Below are positions 25,052 through 34,448 of a stretch of DNA of 64,000 nt, in pieces. How positions within the stretch are numbered: the first letter of the stretch is position 1; each line of letters starts with the position of its first letter. Made by a program: the position numbers and the translations under genes. The notes below the pieces were generated by a model that made no database searches, was not told the DNA's origin, and saw only the letters and a program-made list of their open reading frames with translations. Source of the stretch: VAZQ01 sp045811525 (GTDB lineage: Bacteria > Pseudomonadota > Alphaproteobacteria > Rhizobiales > Xanthobacteraceae); assembly GCA_045811525.1 (NCBI GenBank), contig JBJMTV010000036.1:62001-126000 (forward strand). The letters run 5' to 3'.

Positions 25052-26275
25052 GTCGGCTGCGCGGTTGCCGGACCTAATCGCACCCTCGATGGTTGCCGGC
25101 AATCCGGTTTGCGTCCAATCGCCTGCCAGCAGCAGGTTTGGCCATGAGGTCTGCGGTCCCGGACGTTTTGCATTCTCGACAGGCGTAGCCGCGAAGGTCG
25201 CACGCCGCTCGCGCACGATCTGCCATGGAGGCATGCTCTTGGGAAGGCCAGCGACCATGGCCACCTCGTCCCAGATTTGCCGCGCGAGCACATCGCGCGG
25301 GACCTCTAGCAGGCGGTCGGCAGCACTGACCGTCACGGCCAGCCGGTCAGGGAAACGGAACAGCCACTCGGCCGTGCCGTTGATGATGCCAGTGATTGGC
25401 GGCAGCTTGCTCGGTGCAGCGATGCGAAAATGGACGTTGACGATGGCGCGGAATTCCGAGGGCGCATTGAGGTGCGGCAACAGGTCGGTCGCGACAATCG
25501 GCGGGACTGCTAGGATGACAGCGTCGTCGCTCGCAAGCGCAACACGGTGGCTGCCAAAGTCGAGCGCGGCGACCTCCTTCTCGCCAAAATGGAGCGCGCG
25601 CAGCCGCTCGCCAAAGTTCACTGCAGCATTATGCTTGCTCAGGAAGGACAATGCAGGTGCGACAAAGACGGGGCCGAGCCCGGCCTGGGCGATGAGGGGT
25701 CGACACGCCTTCCCGCCCGCGACAAGAGTCTCACGCAAAACAGCCGCGGCAAGGACCGCGCTGCCTTCCTGTGGCTCCGTGTTCAACGCCGCGAGCCACA
25801 AAGGGCGGGCGAAGCGGTCGTAGAGCAGGCCGGCGCATCTCACGCGCTTGCAAATGGTTTCATCCGGCGAAGCCCGCATGAGGCGAGCGAACGCCAGGTA
25901 ATCGCGCATTTTGGTTCCCGGCACCCGGCGGCCGCGGTCGAAGATCCACCAGGGCACCCGCCCCTCGCTCATACGCAAGGTCCAGCGTTCACCGGACCTC
26001 ACATCCACGAACGCGAAATCAGCCGCCGCAGGGCCGACGAGCCCACCGGCGCTGCCAATGGTGGCGAGAAATGTGAGCGCGGCGCGATTAGCAGAAAGCA
26101 GGAGGTGATTGCCGTTGTCGATCACCATGTCGAGCGCAGGATCGTGATACGACCGACAGCGTCCACCCGCCTGACCGGCTGCCTCGTGCACGACGACGCT
26201 CGATCCACGCTGCGCCAGACGCACGGCAGCGGCGAGCCCGGCCAGGCCAGCCCCGATCACGTGGATCGTACCCAT
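25007..26275 (-). CDS. hpnE: Hydroxysqualene dehydroxylase HpnE (FAD-dependent)
   Basis: A 422-residue FAD-dependent amine-oxidase/desaturase-like protein with the N-terminal dinucleotide motif (VIGAGLAGLAAAVRLAQRG, then GGRCRS). The C-terminal FAD contact is LLLAGDWTQTGLPATIEGAIRSGNRAA. HpnE reduces hydroxysqualene to squalene. ATG 26275 shares its A with the hpnD stop (TGATG), so the two are translationally coupled. The final 14 residues (LVSRFRSSHGCAAP) and the TAG stop come from the palindromic repeat, so the native C-terminus has been replaced or extended. Confidence 0.92.
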   Translation of the reverse strand: MGTIHVIGAGLAGLAAAVRLAQRGSSVVVHEAAGQAGGRCRSYHDPALDMVIDNGNHLLLSANRAALTFLATIGSAGGLVGPAAADFAFVDVRSGERWTLRMSEGRVPWWIFDRGRRVPGTKMRDYLAFARLMRASPDETICKRVRCAGLLYDRFARPLWLAALNTEPQEGSAVLAAAVLRETLVAGGKACRPLIAQAGLGPVFVAPALSFLSKHNAAVNFGERLRALHFGEKEVAALDFGSHRVALASDDAVILAVPPIVATDLLPHLNAPSEFRAIVNVHFRIAAPSKLPPITGIINGTAEWLFRFPDRLAVTVSAADRLLEVPRDVLARQIWDEVAMVAGLPKSMPPWQIVRERRATFAATPVENAKRPGPQTSWPNLLLAGDWTQTGLPATIEGAIRSGNRAADLVSRFRSSHGCAAP

Positions 26276-27117
26276 CACACGAAAGCGTGCCGTATGATGA
26301 TCCACACGAGCCGAGAGCGCGAAAGCCGCACGGGCCGGCGCGGCGCCGAGAAGCCACGCGCAACCAGGCCATCGAGGATCAGCCGGTAAGCCTCACCCAT
26401 GATGCGTGGAGCGCGTACCGTGCGGCGAGGGCTGCGGGCCATGACGCCCTCGGCAGCATCGAAGTGCCGCCGGCAGCGGAGAACGATCTCCTCACAGACG
26501 TTGCTCAAGGCGGGGCTCGACAGGACAGTGTGCGGTTGCGTGCTGGCGATCCCGGCGCGGGAGAGTACCTCTCGCGGTAGATAAAGCCGGCCTAGTCCCG
26601 CGTCCTCGTCGAGATCACGAAGAATGTTCGTGAGCTGTAGTGCGCGACCGAGGTGATGCGCGAGAGCGATGCCGTCGGACTCGTCCATTCCAAAGACGCG
26701 CACGGAAAGCCGTCCGACCGCGCTCGCAACGCGGTCGCAATAGAGCTCGAGCGTCGCCTGGTCCGGGGCACGAATATCGTCAATCACATCCATTTCCATG
26801 CCATCTATGACGGCATGGAAGTCTTCGCTTTTGAGGCCGAACTGCTGAACGGGAGAAAGCAGCCCTTGCGTGCGCGGCGCCGTCTTTCCGGTATAAAGGG
26901 CATCAATGTCGTGGCGCCAGGAAGCCAGCGCCTCGCGGCGGGCAGCACGAGGCCCTGTTGAATCGGCGATATCGTCGACCTGCCGGCAGAACGAGTAGAT
27001 CTCGAACATGGCCTGGCGCTGTGCGCGCGGCAATATCCGCATCGCGTTGTAGAACGAGCTGCCCGAAGCGCGCTCCGCCGCCGCCGTGACTGAAGCTTCC
27101 GCCAACGCCAATGTCAC
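26275..27117 (-). CDS. hpnD: Presqualene diphosphate synthase HpnD
   Basis: A 280-residue squalene/phytoene synthase-fold protein that couples two farnesyl diphosphates to presqualene diphosphate. Both Asp-rich motifs are present (QVDDIADS and NILRDLDEDAG), plus YCDRVASAVG. I place the start at GTG 27117 because GTGA overlaps the hpnC stop by 4 bp and it yields the family N-terminus (TLALAEASVTAAAERASGSS); the longer frame to 27546 is antisense-like over hpnC. Confidence 0.94.
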   Translation of the reverse strand: MTLALAEASVTAAAERASGSSFYNAMRILPRAQRQAMFEIYSFCRQVDDIADSTGPRAARREALASWRHDIDALYTGKTAPRTQGLLSPVQQFGLKSEDFHAVIDGMEMDVIDDIRAPDQATLELYCDRVASAVGRLSVRVFGMDESDGIALAHHLGRALQLTNILRDLDEDAGLGRLYLPREVLSRAGIASTQPHTVLSSPALSNVCEEIVLRCRRHFDAAEGVMARSPRRTVRAPRIMGEAYRLILDGLVARGFSAPRRPVRLSRSRLVWIIIRHAFV

Positions 27118-27992
27118 GCATCCTGTGGTCGGTGCGGACGAGGAAAAACTCGGCTGACCCGGCTCGCCGCACCCCATAATAGGCCAAAAACCCCCAGACC
27201 CGCGACTCCCGCCTTGCCGAGATGCACACGCTCGCTGAGCGGATCCCGCCGGGTTAGCAGGTGCACGAGTCTCTCGGCATAGGTCTGGATGACCGCGACC
27301 TCGAGTGCCAGTCGGGTATCCGCGATGGCACGCGAGAAACCCCTGCTCTCGCGCAGGAGCTCGCCAGTGCGAGCGGCGAGGTTGCGAATGGTCGCGCGGA
27401 GCGCGGAGGGCGCGCGCGATTCCGCCAACGCTTCCACGCTCGTTCCCGTTGCGGAGAGCGCATCGAGCGGAATGTAGACCCGGTTGAGGTTGCGGTAGTC
27501 CTTCCCGCAATCCTGTAGGTGATTGATAATCTGCAGGGCGGCGCAAAGCGCATCATTCGCTCGCCAAACGGCGTGACTTTCGCCGTGCACGTCTAGCACG
27601 AATCGCCCGACCGGCATGGCCGAGTAGGTGCAGTAGCCGATCAGGTCCTCCCAGTCCCGGTAGCGGAGCTTGGTCACGTCCATGCGAAACGCGCTCAGCA
27701 GATCCTGGGCGTGACGCGGCGTGAGCGCATGCGCCGCAAGCTCCTCGCGTAGACGCACGCCAACCGGATCATTGTCATTCTTGCCGAGGAGGCTCCCCTC
27801 CAGCCGGTCCAGCAAAGCAAGCTTTTCGTCTCCTGCAATCGAGGGATGGTCAGCAATATCATCCGCGGTCCGCACAAACTCGTAGAAGGCGAGGATCGGC
27901 GGACGATGTCGCGGATGAATGAGCAGAGAAGCCACTGGAAAATTCTCGTCCCGGCGGCCCTTGCCCGATCTCGCCTCGACGGGCGTTATCAT
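27114..27992 (-). CDS. hpnC: Hydroxysqualene synthase HpnC
   Basis: A 292-residue squalene synthase-like protein that converts presqualene diphosphate to hydroxysqualene. Motifs are ENFPVASLLIHPRHR, VRTADDIADHPS and the altered second motif NHLQDCGKDYRNLNRVYIP typical of HpnC. ATG 27992 overlaps the hpnB stop by 4 bp (ATGA), so the start is well supported. It acts between HpnD and HpnE. Confidence 0.94.
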   Translation of the reverse strand: MITPVEARSGKGRRDENFPVASLLIHPRHRPPILAFYEFVRTADDIADHPSIAGDEKLALLDRLEGSLLGKNDNDPVGVRLREELAAHALTPRHAQDLLSAFRMDVTKLRYRDWEDLIGYCTYSAMPVGRFVLDVHGESHAVWRANDALCAALQIINHLQDCGKDYRNLNRVYIPLDALSATGTSVEALAESRAPSALRATIRNLAARTGELLRESRGFSRAIADTRLALEVAVIQTYAERLVHLLTRRDPLSERVHLGKAGVAGLGVFGLLWGAASRVSRVFPRPHRPQDA

Positions 27993-29152
27993 GCGCGTTC
28001 CGACAGCTTGGCCTGGACGCGGCCTTTCCAGCTTCCACCGCGGCCACGCGCGTGTTGATAGGCAGAATCGATGGTGAATAGGAGATACTGGAAGGCGATG
28101 GCTGGAAGTGCGAAGCCCCAGAGTGGCGAGACACGGTAGAGCCGCAACACGGGCTGGAACGCAGCCGCCATCAACAGCCAGGTTACGACACCAATAACCC
28201 GCGCTGCACCACCGCCGAACAGGGCCATGGCGGGAGGCACCAGATAGGTCAGCGCCATGCCTGCCACGGTTCCGATCAGCAGCAAGGGCGAGTAGCGCAG
28301 CTGGGCATAGGCGGAACGCGCCACCATGTGTCGAATATCGCTCAGCGCGGGATATGCGCGGATGCTGTACGCGCGCTCGGTGAGCGCGAGCCAGATCGGC
28401 CCTTGCTCCTTGAGCAAGCCGGCCAGTGCGCAATCGTCGATCAGCGCACTACGGACCGCAGCGATGCCACCGGATTTGCGCAGGGCATCGGCGCGCACCA
28501 GCATGCAGCCCCCGGCAGCAGCCGCTACGCTGCTATCCGGCCGATTCACCGCTGCGAACGGGTAGAGCATCTGGAAAAAGAAAATAAAGGCCGGGACGTG
28601 CGCCCGTTCGGTCGCACTCTCGCAACGCAGCTTCACCATGCGTGAGTTCAGCACCAGGCCATCTTGTTCTGCATGCGCGACCAACGCCCGGAGCGAATCG
28701 GAGGCATGGACGATATCGGCATCCGTGAGCAGCAGGTAGTGTGAGGCGTTTGCGCCATGCGCCTCCATTGCAGCATCGACGCCCTGCGCGACGGCCCACA
28801 GCTTTCCGGTCCAGCCCGACGGCAGAGGCCGCCCTGCGACCACGCGGAGCTCGCCGATCCCGAGCGCCGCGGCAGCACGGCGAGCAATGTCGGCCGTCGC
28901 GTCGGAGCTGTCGTCGTCGACGAGAAGGACGCTCCACGGCCCCGGGTAATCCTGACGCAACAGCGACGTGATGCTCAGGGCGATACACTCCGCCTCGTTG
29001 CGGGCGGGCACAACGGCGGTCACCCGCGGCCAGACTGAGGGATCATGCGCGAGGGCTTCATCGCGCTCGGCGCACCGCCAAAAACCGGAGCGCCCCGCCA
29101 GAAGATACAACCATATGGCGAGCGAGATGGACGCCAGCACGACCGTAAGCAC
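27989..29152 (-). CDS. hpnB: Hopanoid-associated glycosyltransferase HpnB (GT2)
   Basis: About 387 residues. An N-terminal membrane anchor (VLTVVLASISLAIWLYLLAGR) precedes a GT2 domain with VPARNEAECI, LLVDDDSSDATADIARR and the metal-binding LLTDADIVH; several C-terminal hydrophobic segments follow. HpnB is conserved in hpn clusters, and its glycosyl acceptor is not established. I chose GTG 29152 over a TTG at 29245 because it gives the usual N-terminus and leaves a 150-bp promoter region shared with the divergent prenyl synthase gene. It is the first gene of hpnB-C-D-E. Confidence 0.85.
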   Translation of the reverse strand: MLTVVLASISLAIWLYLLAGRSGFWRCAERDEALAHDPSVWPRVTAVVPARNEAECIALSITSLLRQDYPGPWSVLLVDDDSSDATADIARRAAAALGIGELRVVAGRPLPSGWTGKLWAVAQGVDAAMEAHGANASHYLLLTDADIVHASDSLRALVAHAEQDGLVLNSRMVKLRCESATERAHVPAFIFFFQMLYPFAAVNRPDSSVAAAAGGCMLVRADALRKSGGIAAVRSALIDDCALAGLLKEQGPIWLALTERAYSIRAYPALSDIRHMVARSAYAQLRYSPLLLIGTVAGMALTYLVPPAMALFGGGAARVIGVVTWLLMAAAFQPVLRLYRVSPLWGFALPAIAFQYLLFTIDSAYQHARGRGGSWKGRVQAKLSERA

Positions 29153-29302
29153 GGAAGAACGAAGCTCCTCGTTGCGGCAGCGGAGAACGTGAGGGACATG
29201 TTCTTCCGCGTGTTTGCGCGAAAACGGCCCAACATAGTAAACCAACAGGGATAGGAGAAGTTGGCCAAGTATGGGTGCGCTTGCTACATTGTTGGGTGTG
29301 CA

Positions 29303-30274
<972 letters not shown>

Positions 30275-30276
30275 GC

Positions 30277-30441
30277 CGGTGTGGCGGTTCAGAAGTCCGC
30301 ATCATTCTTGCGGCGAGTTCGTCATGCGGACTTCTGAACCAAAGCCACACCAGACCTATAGTTTTGCTAGTGTCCGTCGATCCCGAAGTTCGCATACTAC
30401 CGTGCCGCACAATGATGCGAACTTCGGAATCGGGACACTAG
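30277..30441 (+). repeat. Compound palindromic repeat, copy 2 (hairpins A and B)
   Basis: The same two-hairpin unit as 24886-25051, in the same orientation and about 93% identical, with one single-base deletion in the hairpin A loop. It begins 2 bp after the prenyl synthase stop and may serve as that gene's transcript end. With copy 1 it encloses 5.2 kb holding hpnE, hpnD, hpnC, hpnB and the prenyl synthase gene. Confidence 0.9.
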
Positions 30442-30476
30442 CCCGGGGCGAAGGCCCTTCTTTAGAAATGGGGCAG

Positions 30477-30553
30477 TGGTACAGCTGGGTGGACTCGAAC
30501 CACCGACCTCTTGGTCCACAGCCAAGCGCTCTAACCAACTGAGCTACAGCTGC
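30477..30553 (-). tRNA. tRNA-His (GTG)
   Basis: A 77-nt cloverleaf with encoded CCA: acceptor GCAGCTG/CAGCTGT, D-arm GCTC...GAGC, anticodon stem CTTGG/CCAAG with loop CTGTGGA (anticodon GTG), T-arm GGTGG TTCGAGT CCACC. The first acceptor pair is G1.U72 and the discriminator is A73 rather than C73. An A73 tRNA-His lacking functional G-1 pairing is a known feature of many alphaproteobacteria. It is not next to an integrase or island. Confidence 0.97.
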
Positions 30554-30633
30554 CCGTCTTGCGAGAGCGCGTGCAACCTAAGAGCGGGGTGGTAATTTGA
30601 CAAGAGCCGGCGGGGCGCATCCGCGCCCGCAAG

Positions 30634-30659
30634 ACAAAAGGCCCGGGCTTAGCCCGGGC
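30634..30659 (-). terminator. Intrinsic terminator of the phasin gene (possibly bidirectional)
   Basis: GCCCGGGCT-T-AGCCCGGGC (30641-30659) is a perfect hairpin. On the minus strand it is followed by CTTTTGTC, giving a terminator 29 bp beyond the phasin stop at 30688. On the plus strand TCTTTCC follows, so weak termination in that direction is possible. Confidence 0.8.
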
Positions 30660-30687
30660 TCTTTCCTGGTGCGACGGCGCGGCGCGC

Positions 30688-31179
30688 TCAGCTCGCCTGC
30701 TTCACCGATTTACCGAAGCTCTCCTTGAGTGGCTCGGCAGTGTCCGCGGCTGTCTTTTGCGCGATGGCCATCAGGACCTTCGACTGAGCAGTGAGGGCCT
30801 CGAAACGCTTGCGCGTATGCGCGGTCGAGAGCTTGACCACTTCGGCCAGCGACTTCACTGTCATGAGAGAGGTCGCGAAGTCGAAAGTTGCGTTCGCATT
30901 CTCCCGCGCCGCCTCGATCACTTTGAGGCCATAATCGGACGCGCCCTTGCTTGCGGTCGCATAGGTCCCCTCAAGAACATCCGTGGCCTGCTCGGCTGCG
31001 GACTTCACCTTCTCGTAGGTTTCCTTGGCCTGCGAGACGCTCTTTTCGGCAAGCTCACGAAAAGCGGCCGGAATCTCAAGCTTCGGCATTTCAAAGTTCG
31101 GCAATTCGTACTTCGGCATCTCGAAGGCGGCACGCGCCGCCGGGGATTTGGACTTTGTGGTTTCGATGGCCTCGGACAT
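30688..31179 (-). CDS. Phasin-family protein (PHA granule-associated)
   Basis: A 163-residue, helix-rich amphipathic protein with the phasin pattern (AAFRELAEKSVSQAKETYEKVKSAAEQATDVLEGTYATASKG... and TSLMTVKSLAEVVKLSTAHTRKRFEALTAQ). Phasins coat polyhydroxyalkanoate granules. The N-terminal segment repeats a short motif (EMPKYELP NFEMPKLEIP). ATG 31179 is chosen; the longer frame upstream is low-complexity shadow sequence. A second phasin lies 175 bp upstream on the same strand, with a strong inverted repeat between them. Confidence 0.9.
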   Translation of the reverse strand: MSEAIETTKSKSPAARAAFEMPKYELPNFEMPKLEIPAAFRELAEKSVSQAKETYEKVKSAAEQATDVLEGTYATASKGASDYGLKVIEAARENANATFDFATSLMTVKSLAEVVKLSTAHTRKRFEALTAQSKVLMAIAQKTAADTAEPLKESFGKSVKQAS

Positions 31180-31276
31180 ATACAGGTTCCTTCGACGTTC
31201 GATGAGGGCTCGTGCAGGGAGTGGCCGGGCGCCGCTGCTCGCCAAAACGGCCGCCGCGCCTTGTCCAAACCCGCTG

Positions 31277-31329
31277 CCAAATTGTTGTAGCACAATTTTG
31301 GTGCACTGCAACATTATATTGCAGCGCAC
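31277..31329. promoter_or_regulatory. Two adjacent inverted repeats upstream of the phasin gene
   Basis: The stronger repeat has 11-bp arms, GTGCACTGCAA (31301-31311) and TTGCAGCGCAC (31319-31329), with one mismatch and a 7-bp spacer. A second, CCAAATTGT and ACAATTTTGG (31277-31302), abuts it. The arms contain CTGCAA/TTGCAG, similar to the TGC-rich sites reported for the PHA regulator PhaR. It could be a PhaR-type operator for the downstream phasin or the transcript end of the upstream one; no T-run is present. Confidence 0.45.
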
Positions 31330-31354
31330 CCAAAAAGGCGGCATCAGCCGGGGC

Positions 31355-31732
31355 TCAGCCTTTCGGCGTGCCGGCGTCCTTGGCAGCTTTCCCGGCGGTC
31401 GCGCCCAGATCGCGCGCCTGCTCGGACAGGACTTGCATCTGCCGGTTGAAGAACTCGCCTTGCAGTCGCAATACTTCCTGCACGTCCTTGGCGCGGACCA
31501 TTTGCTGGGCCAGCTCGAATGCGCTCGTGATGTTCTGCTCGGCAAAGCCCAGCGCCTTCTCCGTCACATCCTTGGCGCTCTTGCGGGCGGTATCGGTCTG
31601 TCCTTCAACGGCATTAACCGCCTGATGCGCCGCGGTAATAAAGCCATCGAAAGCCTGGCGGGCCTGCTGCACGCTTTTTTCCGCGAACGTGCGCATTTCT
31701 TGAGGGACTTCAAAGCGATCATTTGGGGCCAT
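31355..31732 (-). CDS. Phasin-family protein, shorter paralogue
   Basis: A 125-residue phasin-like amphipathic helical protein (FEVPQEMRTFAEKSVQQARQAFDGFITAAHQAVNAVEGQ...; ITSAFELAQQMVRAKDVQEVLRLQGEFFNRQMQVLSEQARDLG). It matches the core of phasin_2 proteins and likely coats PHA granules or acts in stress. It lies upstream of the longer phasin gene in the same direction. Confidence 0.88.
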   Translation of the reverse strand: MAPNDRFEVPQEMRTFAEKSVQQARQAFDGFITAAHQAVNAVEGQTDTARKSAKDVTEKALGFAEQNITSAFELAQQMVRAKDVQEVLRLQGEFFNRQMQVLSEQARDLGATAGKAAKDAGTPKG

Positions 31733-32016
31733 GGGCGCCTCCTGCGTTCAGCCGCTCGGGTGACAGCCTGTTAGATCCAGTCGCATGTCCCGGCCATGGC
31801 GAGGCCATTTTGCACGAAAACGCGCCAGCTCTAAGCGCCCATGCTAGCACAGAGCGTGGGGAAGTACTGCTCGTCAGATGACCGCTGCAATCGCGCTTTT
31901 CGGCGAAACCAATTCGGGAGGACCAGCAATGCGGACCACCGATATCCGGGAATGTGCGATGCCGGTGAAATCGCGCATTCGCTATTCCAGCTGCTCCCGC
32001 GACCGGGTCCACAGCA

Positions 32017-33408
32017 GTGAAGGAGCCCGGCACACCAAAAGCTGCAGCCCCGCAGCAGCAAGCGCTGCCCGGCATGCACAGGCCTGAACGTCGTCCCCCT
32101 CTCCGGTTTGTCTGGCAGATCGATGAAACCGGTCGCTTCACGCTAAGCTCCGACGAGTTCATCCGCCTCGCCGGCGCCCGCACGCTGGCCGCAATCGGCC
32201 GATCATGGCGTGAGGTCGCACAGACGCTCCAGGTCGATCCCGAGGATCAGGTGAGCCGCGCGATGGCGGAGGGAAAGGCCTGGAGCGGCATCAAGCTGCT
32301 CTGGCCAGTTGAGCACAGCGCTGAGCGGCTCGCGATTGAGCTCTCAGGCCGCCCCGTGCTCGACAGTGCTTGCGCGCTCCGCGGCTACCGCGGCCTCGGC
32401 GTAGGCAGCGTGGCCGTGACGCCTCACGCCATCGATCAACCGGCAGAAGCGGCCCATGCCGCGCCGGATGTGCCACAGAGCTCAGAGAACGCAGTGCCGG
32501 CCTGTCCTCCAACAGCAGAGTCCATTGCGCCGACACTCAGTCCACACGAGCACAGCGCGTTTGATGAGCTGTCCCGCAAACTCGCGCAAAGCCTCGCCAC
32601 CACCGACCGCGCAGCAGAAGCCGCCGAGCGCGCGACCTGTGAGCACGACCTCGGAGCCGGGAAAAAAACCGGGCAGCCGCTCGGCCGGGAGAGCGCTCAA
32701 CCTGCCCAGATCTTCAACGCCGATTTGTTCGCGAACGTTGCTCATGAGATCCTCACGTCGCTCAACAGCATTCTCGGCCTTTCCGGGATAATCATGCAGG
32801 AGCCCTTCGGCCCCATTGGCGACGAACGCTACCGCGGCTACGTCAGGGACATTCACGACTGTGGAGAGCAGCTGCGTTCCGACATCAATGGATTGCTCCA
32901 GCTCGCGAAAATAGACGCCGGCCAGCTCGAGCTCAGACCGCAAAGCGTCTCACTGAACGACATCGTTCGCCAATTCATCGCAATCGAGCAGCCGCAAGCC
33001 AACCGGTTCGGAGTGATCATCCGCAGCTCCCTGCTGGCGGCCTTGCCTGAGATCATCACGGACGTCGAATCGTTGCGGCAGATGGTGCTGAGCCTCATCT
33101 CGCATGCGATCAAGCTCGCTCGAGCAGGCGGACAGGTCATCGTGTCGACGAACCTGAACGAGGCAGGCGAGGCGGTATTGCGCGTGCGCGGCAGCCGCAT
33201 GGCCGCGAACGGGCGTGACTTTTCGTGCCCTGTGCATCCTTTCCGTCCCGCCGTGACGGCGGCTCAGTCGCGAGCACACGGGCTTGGTCTCTCCTTGCCC
33301 AGGGCACTCGCGCGCGCTAACGGCGCAGCATTTCAGCTGACCGGCACGCCCGCTGACGGGACTCTGGTGCAAATTGCATTTCCCGCGCGGGGAACGGTCG
33401 CGCGCTGA
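32017..33408 (+). CDS. PAS/histidine-kinase-like protein with degenerate ATPase domain
   Basis: A 463-residue soluble protein. A PAS-like region spans about residues 30-100 (FVWQIDETGRFTLSSDEFIRLAG), followed by a low-complexity linker and a HisKA dimerisation helix with a candidate phospho-His, His243 (FANVAHEILTSLNSILG). In the HATPase region the N-box Asn is His363 (ISHAIKLARAGGQVIV) and the G1 Asp is Gly392 (RVRGSRMAANG); only a GLGLSLPRALA G2-like stretch survives. ATP binding is therefore doubtful. The start may be GTG 32017 or ATG 32074. No partner response regulator is adjacent. Confidence 0.7.
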   Translation: MKEPGTPKAAAPQQQALPGMHRPERRPPLRFVWQIDETGRFTLSSDEFIRLAGARTLAAIGRSWREVAQTLQVDPEDQVSRAMAEGKAWSGIKLLWPVEHSAERLAIELSGRPVLDSACALRGYRGLGVGSVAVTPHAIDQPAEAAHAAPDVPQSSENAVPACPPTAESIAPTLSPHEHSAFDELSRKLAQSLATTDRAAEAAERATCEHDLGAGKKTGQPLGRESAQPAQIFNADLFANVAHEILTSLNSILGLSGIIMQEPFGPIGDERYRGYVRDIHDCGEQLRSDINGLLQLAKIDAGQLELRPQSVSLNDIVRQFIAIEQPQANRFGVIIRSSLLAALPEIITDVESLRQMVLSLISHAIKLARAGGQVIVSTNLNEAGEAVLRVRGSRMAANGRDFSCPVHPFRPAVTAAQSRAHGLGLSLPRALARANGAAFQLTGTPADGTLVQIAFPARGTVAR

Positions 33409-33620
33409 TGCCTTGCAAGGAAGGCTTCCCTGCCATTCATTTGCTTAAACCCATGTTCCGCAAAACGCATGCAACCAACATCGACAGCAGCAGCTTAGCG
33501 AGTGGCGAGGCGCCCGCCGGCTCCGTCAAGTCCAGATTCCCTGCCGCGGCAGCTTCCGATCGGGTATCGTATCGCGACATTCCTGGTCGACATGGAACGG
33601 GCAATGTCATGGAGGTAACC

Positions 33621-34391
33621 ATGATCCGGCTGATGCGGTGCCTGCTCACGCTGCTCGCGCTGACTGCCACTCCGTTGTCCGTGGTTTTTGCAGCAGAGCC
33701 GGTGGATCTGCTGCTGGTGCTCGCGTCCGATGTCTCGCGCAGCGTCGATCATCCGAAATTCCTGCTGCAGAGGGAGGGCTACGCCGCCGCGATATCCGAT
33801 CCGCAGGTGCTTGAGGCCATCAAGTCGGGACCTAATCAGCGCATTGCGGTTTGCTTTGTTGAGTGGTCAGGCTTTGGCGCTCAAAGGCTCGTGATCGATT
33901 GGACCATGATCGACGGCCCTGGTCCGGCGCGCAAATTCGGCGATCAGCTGCTGGAGCTACCGCGCTCGTTCGCCGACCGGACCTCGATCAGTGGCGGTAT
34001 TGAATTCGCGGTGGCCCAGCTGGAGCGTGCGCCGCTCGCGGGTCCCCGCCGCACCATCGATGTTTCAGGCGACGGCACCAACAATGCTGGCCGTGACGTC
34101 AAGCTCGCCCGCGACGAAGCTGTAGCTAAAAGCATCGTGATCAACGGGCTGGTGATCTTGAGCGACCGCCCCGTTCCGTGGAACGCCGAGCACACCAACC
34201 CAGCCGGCGGGCTGGAAAAATACTATCAGGAGAATGTTATCGGCGGGCCCGGGGCGTTCGTGCTGGTTGCTGAAAACTTCAACTCTTTCGGTCGCGCGAT
34301 CATCAAGAAGCTGATCGCCGAAATAGCGAGCCTCCCGCAACCGGCAATGTCGCAGAGAGCCGCGATTGCAGGTGGGGCAGCACCGCGCTAG
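33621..34391 (+). CDS. DUF1194 (von Willebrand-like) exported protein
   Basis: A 256-residue protein with a signal peptide (MIRLMRCLLTLLALTATPLSVVFAA, cleavage near residue 25). The mature part is VWA-like: VDLLLVLASDVSRSVDHPKFLLQREGYAAAI (a DxSxS MIDAS core), SGGIEFAVAQL and TIDVSGDGTNNAGRDV. Function of DUF1194 proteins is not established. ATG 33621 is supported by GGAGGTAACC directly upstream; the frame open from 33408 adds 71 residues without family character. Confidence 0.85.
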   Translation: MIRLMRCLLTLLALTATPLSVVFAAEPVDLLLVLASDVSRSVDHPKFLLQREGYAAAISDPQVLEAIKSGPNQRIAVCFVEWSGFGAQRLVIDWTMIDGPGPARKFGDQLLELPRSFADRTSISGGIEFAVAQLERAPLAGPRRTIDVSGDGTNNAGRDVKLARDEAVAKSIVINGLVILSDRPVPWNAEHTNPAGGLEKYYQENVIGGPGAFVLVAENFNSFGRAIIKKLIAEIASLPQPAMSQRAAIAGGAAPR

Positions 34392-34448
34392 ACAATCGGC
34401 GCAGTGGCGGCTGCGGCGCCAGACGCCGCGGACAGCAGCGGGGAATGC

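Noticed and set aside
26275..27546. A 423-aa HpnD with a long N-terminal extension
   Set aside because: The first ~143 codons are antisense-like sequence overlapping hpnC; the GTG at 27117 overlapping the hpnC stop gives the proper protein.
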